Below are positions 46,614 to 56,336 of a stretch of 64,000 bases of DNA, one piece after another; position 1 is the stretch's first letter; the number at the start of each line of letters is the position of its first letter. The notes beneath the pieces are model-generated. The model ran no database searches. It was not told where the DNA came from and worked only from the letters and a program-made list of their open reading frames with translations. Position numbers and translations under genes: made by a program. Origin of the DNA: Flavobacteriaceae bacterium (GTDB taxonomy: Bacteria; Bacteroidota; Bacteroidia; Flavobacteriales; Flavobacteriaceae); assembly GCA_002707025.1 (NCBI GenBank), contig PALG01000005.1:3900-67899 (forward strand), written 5' to 3'.

Positions 46614-48146
46614 ATGGCAAACGAAGATTTATTCAAAAAAGTAATATCGCACGCAAAGGAGTATGGATACATTTTTGCGTCGAGTGAAATCTATGATGGC
46701 TTAAGTGCCGTGTACGATTACGCTCAAAATGGTGTCGAACTCAAAAAAAATATCCGCGAATATTGGTGGAGAAGCATGGTGTATATGCACCAAAATATTG
46801 TAGGTATCGACGCAGCTATACTTATGCATCCTACCACTTGGAAAGCTTCGGGTCACGTAGATGCTTTTAACGATCCTTTAATCGACAATAAGGATTCCAA
46901 AAAAAGATACCGTGCCGACGTACTCATTGAAGATCATGCCGAAAAGCTAGAGCAAAAAGCCCAAAAGGAAATTACCAAAGCAAAAAAACGGTTTGGGGAA
47001 GCTTTTGACGAGGAACAATTTGTAAGCACCAACGAACGGGTATTACGTTACCGAAAGGAAAAGCAGGATATTCTAGATAGGATGGGGAAATCTTTGGAAA
47101 AGGAGGATTTGGCCGCTGTAAAAGCATTGATCGAAGAATTGGAAATTGCCGATCCTATTACAGGTTCCAAAAATTGGACCGATGTTCGCCAGTTTAACCT
47201 CATGTTTGGGACCAAGCTAGGGGCTTCCGCAGAAAGTGCTACCGATTTATACCTTCGCCCAGAAACGGCACAAGGTATCTTTGTAAACTTCTTAAACGTC
47301 CAAAAAACGGGGAGAATGAAAATTCCCTTCGGAATTGCCCAAACGGGAAAAGCGTTCCGGAATGAAATAGTGGCGCGTCAGTTTATTTTCCGAATGCGCG
47401 AGTTTGAACAAATGGAAATGCAATTTTTTGTACGTCCAGGAGACGAAATAAAGTGGTATGAATACTGGAAAGAAACCCGCCTTAAATGGCACCTATCTTT
47501 AGGCATGGGAAAAGAAAACTACCGCTTTCATGACCATGAAAAACTTGCTCATTATGCCAATGCAGCTGCCGATATCGAATTTAATTTCCCTTTCGGATTT
47601 AAGGAATTGGAAGGAATCCACTCTAGAACCGATTACGATTTGAGTCAGCATGAGAAATTCTCCAATAAAAAGCTTCAGTATTTCGATCACGAACTTAACG
47701 AAAGTTATGTTCCGTATGTAGTCGAAACTTCTATTGGGCTGGATCGTATGTTTTTAGCCGTATTGAGTCATTCCCTTCAAGAAGAAACCTTAGAGGACGG
47801 CAGTGAACGAACCGTTTTAAAATTGCCGTTTATTTTAGCGCCTGTGAAAGCCGCTGTACTACCACTTCTGAAGAAGGATGGTTTACCCGAAATCGCCCAA
47901 AAGATCGTAGACGATTTGCAATGGGATTACAATGTGATTTACGATGAAAAAGATGCCGTGGGAAGAAGATACCGAAGGCAGGATGCCGCAGGAACTCCCT
48001 ACTGCATCACCGTAGACCACCAAACCAAAGAAGATGGCACCGTAACCATCCGAAATCGGGACACCATGGAGCAAGAAAGGGTTGCCATTGAAAGTCTTTC
48101 AGAAAAAATAAAAGACACCATTTCGTTTAAAAAATGGTTGTCTTAA
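46614..48146 (+). CDS. glyS: Glycine--tRNA ligase (class II, homodimeric)
   Basis: A 510-residue glycyl-tRNA synthetase of the single-chain dimeric type. Class II motifs: FVNFLNVQKTGRMKIPFGIA with RPETAQGIF before it (motif 1/2 region), FRMREFEQMEMQFFVRP (motif 2), and ETSIGLDRMFLAVL (motif 3). The C-terminal anticodon-binding domain begins near residue 400 (LPFILAPVKAAVLPL). It charges tRNA-Gly for protein synthesis. It follows a terminator, so it must have its own promoter; TATTTTTG at 46602-46609 lies 4 bases before the ATG. Confidence 0.96.
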   Translation: MANEDLFKKVISHAKEYGYIFASSEIYDGLSAVYDYAQNGVELKKNIREYWWRSMVYMHQNIVGIDAAILMHPTTWKASGHVDAFNDPLIDNKDSKKRYRADVLIEDHAEKLEQKAQKEITKAKKRFGEAFDEEQFVSTNERVLRYRKEKQDILDRMGKSLEKEDLAAVKALIEELEIADPITGSKNWTDVRQFNLMFGTKLGASAESATDLYLRPETAQGIFVNFLNVQKTGRMKIPFGIAQTGKAFRNEIVARQFIFRMREFEQMEMQFFVRPGDEIKWYEYWKETRLKWHLSLGMGKENYRFHDHEKLAHYANAAADIEFNFPFGFKELEGIHSRTDYDLSQHEKFSNKKLQYFDHELNESYVPYVVETSIGLDRMFLAVLSHSLQEETLEDGSERTVLKLPFILAPVKAAVLPLLKKDGLPEIAQKIVDDLQWDYNVIYDEKDAVGRRYRRQDAAGTPYCITVDHQTKEDGTVTIRNRDTMEQERVAIESLSEKIKDTISFKKWLS

Positions 48147-48151
48147 AAAGT

Positions 48152-48176
48152 AAAAGAGCGGTTATTCCGCTCTTTT
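48152..48176. terminator. Bidirectional terminator after glyS
   Basis: A 10-base perfect stem (AAAAGAGCGG / CCGCTCTTTT) with a 5-base loop, A-rich on the left and T-rich on the right. The stem reaches into the last codons of the convergent lipoprotein gene. Confidence 0.85.
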
Positions 48177-48512
48177 TTGTATTTCGTTAAGACTAATGGG
48201 TGATGCATTCTCGCAACGGTTCATCATACGAAGTCCCGTAAACTTAAACCAAATCTTCTGCCCGTCTTTTTGAAAATCCGCTTCTAAGTTGGTTGGATCC
48301 AAAAAATACTTTCCGTCTGCTCCATTCACTTCAATTTTATAAGGGCAATCGCCTTCTTTTTCAGAAGTTACAATGGTTCCCGCCAAATAGCCTTCGGCAA
48401 GCATGGTCTTGGATTCGTTCATGGCAGCCGTCTCTTTATTGGTTTCTGAATTGTTCTTGTAGCTTGAGCAACTCATAATTAACATAACAAGGAGTAAAGA
48501 AATACTTTTCAT
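48162..48512 (-). CDS. Small lipoprotein
   Basis: A 116-residue predicted lipoprotein: signal MKSISLLLVMLIMSC with lipobox Cys15, an Asn/Glu/Ser-rich linker to about residue 35, then a small beta-rich domain (about 40-116) with EGDCPYKIEVNG and LRMMNRCENASPISL that contain a Cys pair. No family was recognised. It is a single gene convergent with glyS. Confidence 0.75.
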   Translation of the reverse strand: MKSISLLLVMLIMSCSSYKNNSETNKETAAMNESKTMLAEGYLAGTIVTSEKEGDCPYKIEVNGADGKYFLDPTNLEADFQKDGQKIWFKFTGLRMMNRCENASPISLNEIQKRAE

Positions 48513-48708
48513 AGAGTTTGTTTTTTTTGAAATGTTAAATTACAATAAATGTACCAAGAAATTTATTTTTTCTTCAAAAACCACTAACTATTAGCAAAAT
48601 AGTAGCTTAAATCTTAAAAATAATATAAAATAGTAATGGGATTTTCAGCAAAACATAGTAATTTTATAAACTTATTTATAAAAATTATAACCAAAAACTA
48701 AACTTAAA

Positions 48709-50901
48709 ATGAAACTTAACTATTACTTAGTGGCTTTATTATTCCTATTTTCCTTAGGAATGTCAGCACAAGAAAGTGTAGGTCCAACTAGTACCGGGAT
48801 GCTTCAAGGACCCACTTATGTTCCTAGCTTGGCAGAGCAAATGCGAAACGGTAGCTTTGTACCTGCAGAAGATAACTCAAACGACAAAGGACACCCTAAG
48901 AGAAGACTTGGAAATAGAGTCGTTCCCGGAAAAGGAACTCCAGAAACCTTTGTAGACCCAAAGGTTGCCCTACAAGAAAATACCGAGTTAAGAAGAAATA
49001 GAGCACCGCTATTAACTTTTGAAACTACTACCAGTGCAGCTACTCCTTCCGATCCTACAGGAGCGGTAGGGCCAAACCACTATGTAGCGGCTTGGAATAC
49101 TTCTTTTAGAATTTTTGATAAAAGTGGAAACCCTTTAACTAACGCAGCATCATTAGCAACACTTTTCCCTGGCAATGCCATTGGAGACCCTATTGTATTT
49201 TATGATGCCGCAGCCGACCGATTTGTCATTACCGAGTTTGATTCTTCTCCTAACGGATTTAACGTGGCTGTTTGTCAAGGACCAGATCCTGTAAACGACG
49301 GATGGTATATTTATACCACTGGATTTGGAACAGGATCCTTCCCAGATTATACCAAGTTTTCGGTATGGGCAGACACCTATATGGTAACCGCCAATATTGG
49401 TAGTTCCAACCGTGTTTTTGCCATTGAAAGAAATGAAATGCTTAACGGAGATCCTTCTCAGTTTGTAGCACTTCCCCTTCCAGGTTTGGTAACCTCAGGA
49501 TTTTACAGCCCTCAGGCGTTCCATACAACAGGTGCTTCTTTAGCGCCAGATGGAACTCCTGCTCCCATTGTGTACTTACAGGATGATGCATGGGCCGGTG
49601 TTTCTGATGACCATTTAAAAATATGGAATGCCACCATAGACTGGGTTACTCCAAGTAACTCTTCTATGTCCTCAGCTCAAATTATTGATGCGAGTGATAA
49701 CCTTACCGACTTCATTTCTGTATTCGATGGAGGGAGCTTTAGCAATTTAGATCAACCAGGTGGTCCCGATATCGATGCCATGCAGGCCACTATTATGAAC
49801 CAAGCACAATACCGTCGTTTTGGAACACATAACTCTGTGGTATTTAACTTTGTCGTGGATGTTGTTCCTGCTGCAGGACAAGGGGCTAATGAAAAAGCAG
49901 GTATTCGTTGGTATGAGCTTCGTCAAACTGCAGATGGACAGCCTTGGACTATTTTTCAGGAAGGTACCTATACCTCACCTACCGGAAACAAGGATGCCTT
50001 TGCAGGTAGTATGGCAATGAATGCCAATGGTGACATCGGAATGGGATATACTACCGTTAGTGACACCGAAATGATTGCCATTCAATATACAGGACGTTTG
50101 GCTGGAGATCCATTAGATGTGATGACTATTGCTGAAGATTTAATTGGTCAAAGTGTTGCTAACAATACCAACCTTCGTTATGCAGACTATACCCATTTAA
50201 CAGTAGATCCATCAGATAATACTTTTTGGCATGTGTCTGAGTATTTCAACCCTAACAGACGTGATATCGTAGGACATTTCCAACTTACCCCTCCAGGACC
50301 AGATGATATTGGAGTTACTGCCATTACTGCTCCTGTGGATGGAGGCACGTATACTTCAAATGAAGATATTACGGTAACTATCTCCAACTTCGGAAGCAAT
50401 GACATTACCAATCCAGATGTTCAATATACCATTGATGCAGGTGCGCCTGTAATTGAAGCGTATAGCGGAACCATTACTGCCGGTACTTCAGAAACATTCA
50501 CATTTGCTACTCAAGCCGATCTTTCCTCAAATGGAACTTTTGAAATTGAAGCAAAAACCAATTTAACTGGAGATACCAACACTAATAACGATGCTACCAT
50601 GATTACCGTAACCGGTACTTTAGGGGTTAATGATGTTCCTGTGAGCGATGCAAAATTGATTGTAACCACCTTACCGAACAATCAGTTTGACATTTCTATG
50701 AAAACAGGTTTCGACCAAATCATGTCTATTTCTGTGTACAACAGCCTTGGACAAGTAGTTGCGTTTAACAATCTTCAAAAAGACGGAGATGGCTACAACT
50801 ATCATTTAGATATGTCGTATGCAGCCGCTGGAGTATACCTTGTTAAAATGGGTGATGAAAGAACGGGTACTTTCCAAACTTCAAAAATTATCGTAAAATA
50901 A
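48709..50901 (+). CDS. Large secreted protein with CARDB and T9SS type A sorting domain
   Basis: A 730-residue exported protein. Signal peptide ending GMSAQ (about residue 21); a variable spacer to about 100; a propeller-like or surface domain at about 105-515 (ATPSDPTGAVGPNHYVAAWN; VFYDAAADRFVITEF); a CARDB domain at about 530-645 (DIGVTAITAPVDGGTYTSNE and ITVTISNFGSNDITNPDV); and a type A sorting domain to the end (ISVYNSLGQVVAF and YAAAGVYLVKMGD). It should pass the outer membrane by the T9SS and stay at the surface. Ligand or substrate unknown. It is monocistronic. Confidence 0.83.
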   Translation: MKLNYYLVALLFLFSLGMSAQESVGPTSTGMLQGPTYVPSLAEQMRNGSFVPAEDNSNDKGHPKRRLGNRVVPGKGTPETFVDPKVALQENTELRRNRAPLLTFETTTSAATPSDPTGAVGPNHYVAAWNTSFRIFDKSGNPLTNAASLATLFPGNAIGDPIVFYDAAADRFVITEFDSSPNGFNVAVCQGPDPVNDGWYIYTTGFGTGSFPDYTKFSVWADTYMVTANIGSSNRVFAIERNEMLNGDPSQFVALPLPGLVTSGFYSPQAFHTTGASLAPDGTPAPIVYLQDDAWAGVSDDHLKIWNATIDWVTPSNSSMSSAQIIDASDNLTDFISVFDGGSFSNLDQPGGPDIDAMQATIMNQAQYRRFGTHNSVVFNFVVDVVPAAGQGANEKAGIRWYELRQTADGQPWTIFQEGTYTSPTGNKDAFAGSMAMNANGDIGMGYTTVSDTEMIAIQYTGRLAGDPLDVMTIAEDLIGQSVANNTNLRYADYTHLTVDPSDNTFWHVSEYFNPNRRDIVGHFQLTPPGPDDIGVTAITAPVDGGTYTSNEDITVTISNFGSNDITNPDVQYTIDAGAPVIEAYSGTITAGTSETFTFATQADLSSNGTFEIEAKTNLTGDTNTNNDATMITVTGTLGVNDVPVSDAKLIVTTLPNNQFDISMKTGFDQIMSISVYNSLGQVVAFNNLQKDGDGYNYHLDMSYAAAGVYLVKMGDERTGTFQTSKIIVK

Positions 50902-50922
50902 TTTCTGAAAAATAAATAGTTT

Positions 50923-50950
50923 AAAAAGGAGCGGTAATACGCTCCTTTTT
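50923..50950. terminator. Bidirectional terminator
   Basis: An 11-base perfect stem (AAAAAGGAGCG / CGCTCCTTTTT) with a 6-base loop, between the T9SS type A gene and the convergent 1138-residue gene. Confidence 0.85.
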
Positions 50951-50954
50951 TTAT

Positions 50955-53900
50955 TTAGAAAAATGCCCGCAGTTGAACCGTTCCCGTATGGATGGTATTG
51001 GTATTTTTACTTTTCCTTCCGAAGTACGATAAATTAAGATCCAGAAACTTCGTAATTCTTTTTTGAAGCAAGACATTCCAAGTAAAATTACTGCCCGGTT
51101 GCAGGCCTTCCAACATGGTATAAGCCACTGGCGAAAAAGCGCTGCCTTCAAAAGCATTGTCTATGTAATTGAACTCGCCCGAAAGGGATATTTTTTCCAC
51201 ATTATTATAGGCAAATGAAGTCCCTATTTTTTGCTGTGTTAATCGCTCCATATCACCCAATTTGTTTTCTTCATCCAAATACCCATAAAACACATCAAAA
51301 CGTGTTTGTTTGTTCAGTAAATAGGAAATTTTAGGATTGATTTCATAATTATTAAGACGGAAATTACGATTGGCAAAATTTTCAGAAAAACTTCCATTTC
51401 TTCCTAGGGTGGTCTTAATATTCGCTAGCCAAACCTCCCAAAATTGATGGGTGAAATTCAATTGATGGCTTTCCAAGGTGTTTTCCTGAAGACCAAGGGT
51501 CAACAAATTACTTCCTTCGGTAAGCAAGTACGTATAACTTGTAGTATAGCGCTGTTTTCCACGATTAAAAAACAAGACATTCTTAAAATTCAAATTAAGG
51601 CCCAGCTCCTTATCTCCTCCTTCTTCAAAAGGATTGATTGTGGTAAACCCTTCTCCCCTTCGTATTTTCCGATCAATAATAAAAGACGATTGATTATAGA
51701 ATCGCGACAACACCTTTTTCACCCCAGAAGCATTGCTCCAAGATTGGGGATTCAACGTTAGGATTTGACTAAACTTATTATTCCTGATTTTTACAAAAAT
51801 TTGATTGGGCAATAAAACCCTCACATACTCGGCTTGATCCTGAAACTGCGCTACCTCAAATTCTTCCAATTCCTGCACTCCATTATTATTATAATCGATC
51901 CAGGTATAGACCCCTTGGCCTTGATCTACTTTCACGAACGTATATTCCTGCTGTGGCAACACCCCACTATTGGTTTCAAAAACCGTATTAAGTCTCACTT
52001 TATTATTCCATAATACTTGACTAAATAATAAGCGAGTATTAAGGTTTTGTTCGTCGGGCAAAGAATCATTGACATAATTTAACTCCCTATAATTGGTAAA
52101 AATAGAAAGCTGGGTTTTATCGGTATTGATGAGTTTTGACTTTAAAAAAATATCGTTGGAAGTATTCACCTCCTGCAATCGGTTATTTCGCACACTATCA
52201 TTTACGCGGTAACGATAGCCTACCTCGGCAAAAACCTGTGTACTATCCCCAATACCTGTATAAATTTCATACTGCTGAAATCCTTGACTTAAGGGCGTAA
52301 GACTATCATTTGCCGTAATACGAACTTCGTTATCTTCAGCAAAAAACTTTCCTCCTACCCAAGCTTTTTCAAAAGAATAAGCCAAATTGTTATAGGTTCT
52401 GGTGAATTCGGTTTTTTGAAGATCACTTTCGCTATTTAAGTAACTTGTTTGTGTGGCAAAGCGTAATTTCCCGAAACTCCATTGTGAAGTTAATACGTGC
52501 CGGTTTCCAGAGAAATTTTCACTGTAGTCCAATTGTTGAAATTCATATTTTACAGTACCGTTCTTTGGATGGGCCAAATTGACTCCCGCGGTGGTATAAC
52601 TTTGATTTCCCATAGGCATTTCCAAATTCCAATCCCTATTAAACTCAATATTATACAACCGTTCCACGGTGCTAAAATCTTCATGCAAAAAATCGAAGCT
52701 GCCAAAGGCACTTACTTTTAAGGAGTCCCTCGTTTCAAAAAGAAGCTGCTGCCCATAAAAATGGGCTCCAAATCCCTCATTATCTCCATCATTTAGTTCA
52801 GAAAAAAGGTTTAAATCATTCACACTTCCGGATACTTCAAAATCCACTTGCGTTTTTTCGGAAGGAGCGTAGCGGCCATTCACCCCTGCAATCTGTAGCT
52901 TTTCGGGCGCATTTAAACGAATTACTGGATCGTAGTTTCCTTGGGGAATTCCATTGATGGGAGGCACGTATTCAAAAATGCGTGAAATGGCATTTTCGGT
53001 GCTAATAATATAGTTTCCTTGATTTGTTCCTACCAGCGTAAACCGAACATTATACAATTCATCTTCAGGGTTATTGGAATACACAAAAATTTCAACCCCA
53101 TCCACTACTTCCCGGGTATAAAGGATTTTATTTTCTGAATAGCTGTCCAATACAGCAGAAGGCGCCACCATAGCATCTTGATCATCCCCTGCAGCCGCTA
53201 AAATCGCTACTTGTTCTTCACTTAAGTTTTGCTGCAAGGGTTGGTTCTTGGCATCACTTTCTGAATAGACATACGCTCCAATACTTAATGTCTCACTTTC
53301 GTAATTTCCACCTCCATATCCTATGAAACGGGTATAGCTTCGCTCGGTAAATTGATACTCTACCGTAATACGCATATTAGCTGTAATGGGATAAGTTGGG
53401 TTAAATCGGATCTCTCCTGCATTATAATCTATGACGTAATCGGCATTTTCACCCCGTTCCAGAAGCAATCCGTTTACGTACACCCGTTCGCTACCAGAAA
53501 CAATCAAAATATACAATTCGCCGTTAGGGCCTGTTAGCTTGTAAGGCCCTTGGTTGCCCTCCTCTGCCGTAAACTGACTCCGTTGAAACACACCCCGAAC
53601 CAAACCAGCCGAAACAAAGGCAGAAGATTGAGAACCGTCCTCATGTTTTAAGCGACCTGCCAATGAAATTCCTTGTATTTTTTTTGTAAACCTTCCGAAA
53701 TAACTCTGTGAATTCTGCAAATCGATATCCCCTGCACGAATGTTCCAATTATCACTAAACAATTCAATAAAAATTTGATCAAACTCATCCAAACTTTGGG
53801 AATATCCCCCTTCTTGGGTGGGAATATTAGCATCTTGCAAGGAGGCCCTTATGGAAACTTTATCGCTTAGTTTCCCTGTAATTTGAAGATCCAGTTCACT

Positions 53901-54371
53901 ATTAACCACTGCATTTTGATTGTTCCCTAAAGTAATGCCACGGGTAATACTACCTTGGGTGTTTAACCCTTCAAAAGGGGAAGTGGTTTGAGTGATGTTG
54001 GATTCACTCAAGGTATACAGCCGTTCCATGTTATCGGTGCTTTCCACAATAATTTTTGAATCCAATTGGTAGTATTCCTGCGTTAAAAACAAGGGGTACC
54101 GAAGGTATTGCACTTCAATGGTATCCAGTTTTTGAAGCATTAATTCGGAAAGTAGCAGTGTGCCTTTTGGAAAATCCACTTTATATTGAGTGGTATCTAC
54201 AGGAAATCCTTTTGAATCCAATACCTTGAAACGACTCGGATTAATACTCAAGGAATCGATGATAAGGGTATCCCTTACCGCCATCCTTTTGGAACGGTAG
54301 TTGGATTGGGTATCCTGGCCAAATGCCGAAAAGCAAAATAATAAAGAGAGTACGTAAAGATACCTATTCAT
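50955..54371 (-). CDS. Predicted 1138-residue outer-membrane protein
   Basis: Signal peptide MNRYLYVLSLLFCFSAFGQ. After an N-terminal linker and a plug-like domain (about 40-330) the chain shows many aromatic, alternating amphipathic strands to an aromatic C-terminus (VQLRAFF), as in outer-membrane barrels. The segment at about 825 is an EF-hand-like loop (DYNNNGVQELEE). The early part has NTQGSITRGITLGNNQNAVVN and DLQNSQSYFGRF, which recall large Bacteroidota surface-machinery proteins, but I cannot name the family. It is a single gene; xthA is divergent. A structural or transport role is guessed from architecture alone. Confidence 0.72.
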   Translation of the reverse strand: MNRYLYVLSLLFCFSAFGQDTQSNYRSKRMAVRDTLIIDSLSINPSRFKVLDSKGFPVDTTQYKVDFPKGTLLLSELMLQKLDTIEVQYLRYPLFLTQEYYQLDSKIIVESTDNMERLYTLSESNITQTTSPFEGLNTQGSITRGITLGNNQNAVVNSELDLQITGKLSDKVSIRASLQDANIPTQEGGYSQSLDEFDQIFIELFSDNWNIRAGDIDLQNSQSYFGRFTKKIQGISLAGRLKHEDGSQSSAFVSAGLVRGVFQRSQFTAEEGNQGPYKLTGPNGELYILIVSGSERVYVNGLLLERGENADYVIDYNAGEIRFNPTYPITANMRITVEYQFTERSYTRFIGYGGGNYESETLSIGAYVYSESDAKNQPLQQNLSEEQVAILAAAGDDQDAMVAPSAVLDSYSENKILYTREVVDGVEIFVYSNNPEDELYNVRFTLVGTNQGNYIISTENAISRIFEYVPPINGIPQGNYDPVIRLNAPEKLQIAGVNGRYAPSEKTQVDFEVSGSVNDLNLFSELNDGDNEGFGAHFYGQQLLFETRDSLKVSAFGSFDFLHEDFSTVERLYNIEFNRDWNLEMPMGNQSYTTAGVNLAHPKNGTVKYEFQQLDYSENFSGNRHVLTSQWSFGKLRFATQTSYLNSESDLQKTEFTRTYNNLAYSFEKAWVGGKFFAEDNEVRITANDSLTPLSQGFQQYEIYTGIGDSTQVFAEVGYRYRVNDSVRNNRLQEVNTSNDIFLKSKLINTDKTQLSIFTNYRELNYVNDSLPDEQNLNTRLLFSQVLWNNKVRLNTVFETNSGVLPQQEYTFVKVDQGQGVYTWIDYNNNGVQELEEFEVAQFQDQAEYVRVLLPNQIFVKIRNNKFSQILTLNPQSWSNASGVKKVLSRFYNQSSFIIDRKIRRGEGFTTINPFEEGGDKELGLNLNFKNVLFFNRGKQRYTTSYTYLLTEGSNLLTLGLQENTLESHQLNFTHQFWEVWLANIKTTLGRNGSFSENFANRNFRLNNYEINPKISYLLNKQTRFDVFYGYLDEENKLGDMERLTQQKIGTSFAYNNVEKISLSGEFNYIDNAFEGSAFSPVAYTMLEGLQPGSNFTWNVLLQKRITKFLDLNLSYFGRKSKNTNTIHTGTVQLRAFF

Positions 54372-54533
54372 ACCATGTTAAAGTAACAAATTCCTTGACA
54401 CCAAACGGTTTCTACTTAAAACTGTTTCCTTTTGTTTTTATTTTGTTGATTGTTTTGTGAATACCTTTCCAAAAATAGTGTCATTTACTATACGGGGTTC
54501 TTTAATTTAGTGGTTTCAGGAAAATAATATATT

Positions 54534-55298
54534 GTGAAGATTATCTCATATAACGTAAACGGAATTCGCGCCGCCATGCGAAAGGGGTTTTTAGAATGGT
54601 TACAGCAAGCCGACCCCGACGTCATTTGTATTCAAGAAACCAAAGCCATGCAAGACCAAGTAGAAGTAATGGCTATTGAAATGGCTGGCTATCCTTATCA
54701 CTATTGGTTTAGTGCTGAAAAGAAAGGCTATAGTGGTGTTGCTATTTTCAGTAAAACAAAACCCAAACATGTGGCCTATGGTACAGGTATCGATTATATG
54801 GATAGGGAAGGGAGAAACCTTAGGGTAGATTTTGATGAAGTATCCATCATGAGTCTTTACCTTCCCAGTGGGACCAATATACAAAGGCTAGAGCATAAGC
54901 TTACCTATATGGCCGATTTTCAAAAATACATTGATGACTTAAAAAAAGAAGTCCCTAATTTGGTGATTTGTGGGGATTACAATATTTGTCATCAAGCAAT
55001 TGATATTCACGACCCTATTCGAAATGCCAATGTTTCCGGGTTTTTACCTATAGAACGGGAGTGGCTCGATAATTTTATGAACAGCGGATTTATTGATAGC
55101 TTTCGATATTTCAATAAAGAACCTCATCACTACACATGGTGGAGCTATCGCGCCAATGCCAGAAATAATAATAAAGGGTGGCGTATAGACTACAATTTGG
55201 TCGCACAACCCTTACAAGATAAATTAAAAAGAGCCGTTATATTACCTGAGGCCGAACATAGTGATCATTGTCCTCATTTAGTTGAATTTGAATTTTAA
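54534..55298 (+). CDS. xthA: Exodeoxyribonuclease III (AP endonuclease)
   Basis: A 254-residue ExoIII/APE1-type repair enzyme. It has a GTG start at 54534 because the protein starts KIISYNVNGIRAA, the family N-terminus. Catalytic residues are in ICIQETKA (Glu about 34), ICGDYNICH (Asp/Asn about 145), GWRIDYNL and EHSDHCPHLVEF (Asp-His). It cuts DNA at abasic sites. The OmpA-family gene 21 bases downstream is probably co-transcribed. Confidence 0.93.
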   Translation: MKIISYNVNGIRAAMRKGFLEWLQQADPDVICIQETKAMQDQVEVMAIEMAGYPYHYWFSAEKKGYSGVAIFSKTKPKHVAYGTGIDYMDREGRNLRVDFDEVSIMSLYLPSGTNIQRLEHKLTYMADFQKYIDDLKKEVPNLVICGDYNICHQAIDIHDPIRNANVSGFLPIEREWLDNFMNSGFIDSFRYFNKEPHHYTWWSYRANARNNNKGWRIDYNLVAQPLQDKLKRAVILPEAEHSDHCPHLVEFEF

Positions 55299-55319
55299 AC
55301 TACCCCAAATACTTTCAAT

Positions 55320-56273
55320 ATGTTAAAAAGAGTACTTACTGTCTCCACTGTATGCTTTATGCTTACATCGTGCGTTTCTTCAAAGATCTATGAAGATTTA
55401 AAAACTAAATACGACGATTTAAAAGCTGAAAATGAATTGCTCATGGCACAGCTAGATGGTCAAGGGAACTCCGACCCCTCTTATGGTCTAGAAAATTTAA
55501 AAAAGGATCTCGAACAACTGAAAGCCGAAAAAACAGCTCTAGCCATGGAGTTATCGGCCGTAAAGAGTAATTACGATCGCTTAAAGGAATCGTATGAAGC
55601 CTTAGAAGCAAACAGTTCTTCTGCTTTGCAAGAGAATCTCAAAAGAAACAGGGAATTGCTGAAAGAACTGGAAGCGAAAGAGAAAGCTCTTGCTGAAGAA
55701 GCCAATCGTTTAACTATCCTTCAGAAAAAATTACAAGATCGCTCGCAAAGAGTGGAAGAACTAGAAGCCATCATTGCTGCCAAGGATGCGCAAATGAAAG
55801 CATTGAAGGATGCTATTTCTGCAGCATTAACCAATTTTGAAGGAAATGGTCTCACGGTAGAGCAAAGAGACGGAAAAGTATATGTTTCAATGGAAAACAA
55901 ACTGCTTTTTGAGAGTGGAAGTTGGGCTGTAAATAGCCGAGGTAGGGAGGCAGTGGTTGCTTTAGGAAACGTACTGGCCCAAAACAAAGAAATAGCGGTA
56001 TTAATTGAAGGACACACAGATAATGTTCCTTATTCGGGAAATGGAAATATTGAAAGTAACTGGGACCTTTCCACCAAACGAGCTACGGCTATTGTGACTA
56101 TCTTAACCCAAAACCCCAATATCCCTAAGGATAATCTTACCGCTGCAGGACGGGGAGAATTTGCCCCTATTGCTCCCAATACCACTGCAGAAGGAAAAGC
56201 TAAAAATAGAAGGATAGAAGTAATCCTCACTCCAAAACTGGATGAAATTTCCAAACTGCTTAATGACATTTAA
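55320..56273 (+). CDS. OmpA family lipoprotein with coiled coil
   Basis: A 317-residue lipoprotein: signal ending CFMLTSC (lipobox Cys17), then a long coiled coil at about 25-165, and a C-terminal OmpA/MotB peptidoglycan-binding domain at about 190-317 (LLFESGSWAVNSRG, IEGHTDNVPYSGNGNIESNWDLS, GRGEFAPIAPNTTAEGKAKNRRIEV). All peptidoglycan-contact residues are present. It should hook the envelope to the cell wall. A terminator follows. Confidence 0.9.
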   Translation: MLKRVLTVSTVCFMLTSCVSSKIYEDLKTKYDDLKAENELLMAQLDGQGNSDPSYGLENLKKDLEQLKAEKTALAMELSAVKSNYDRLKESYEALEANSSSALQENLKRNRELLKELEAKEKALAEEANRLTILQKKLQDRSQRVEELEAIIAAKDAQMKALKDAISAALTNFEGNGLTVEQRDGKVYVSMENKLLFESGSWAVNSRGREAVVALGNVLAQNKEIAVLIEGHTDNVPYSGNGNIESNWDLSTKRATAIVTILTQNPNIPKDNLTAAGRGEFAPIAPNTTAEGKAKNRRIEVILTPKLDEISKLLNDI

Positions 56274-56290
56274 GCAATATCCTCATAAAA

Positions 56291-56315
56291 AAAGGGAGCT
56301 TAAAAAGCTCCCTTT
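56291..56315. terminator. Bidirectional terminator
   Basis: A perfect 11-base stem (AAAGGGAGCTT / AAGCTCCCTTT) with a 3-base loop, between the OmpA lipoprotein gene and the convergent DUF5689 gene. Confidence 0.88.
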
Positions 56316-56336
56316 TTTATCTATACAATTACAGGA

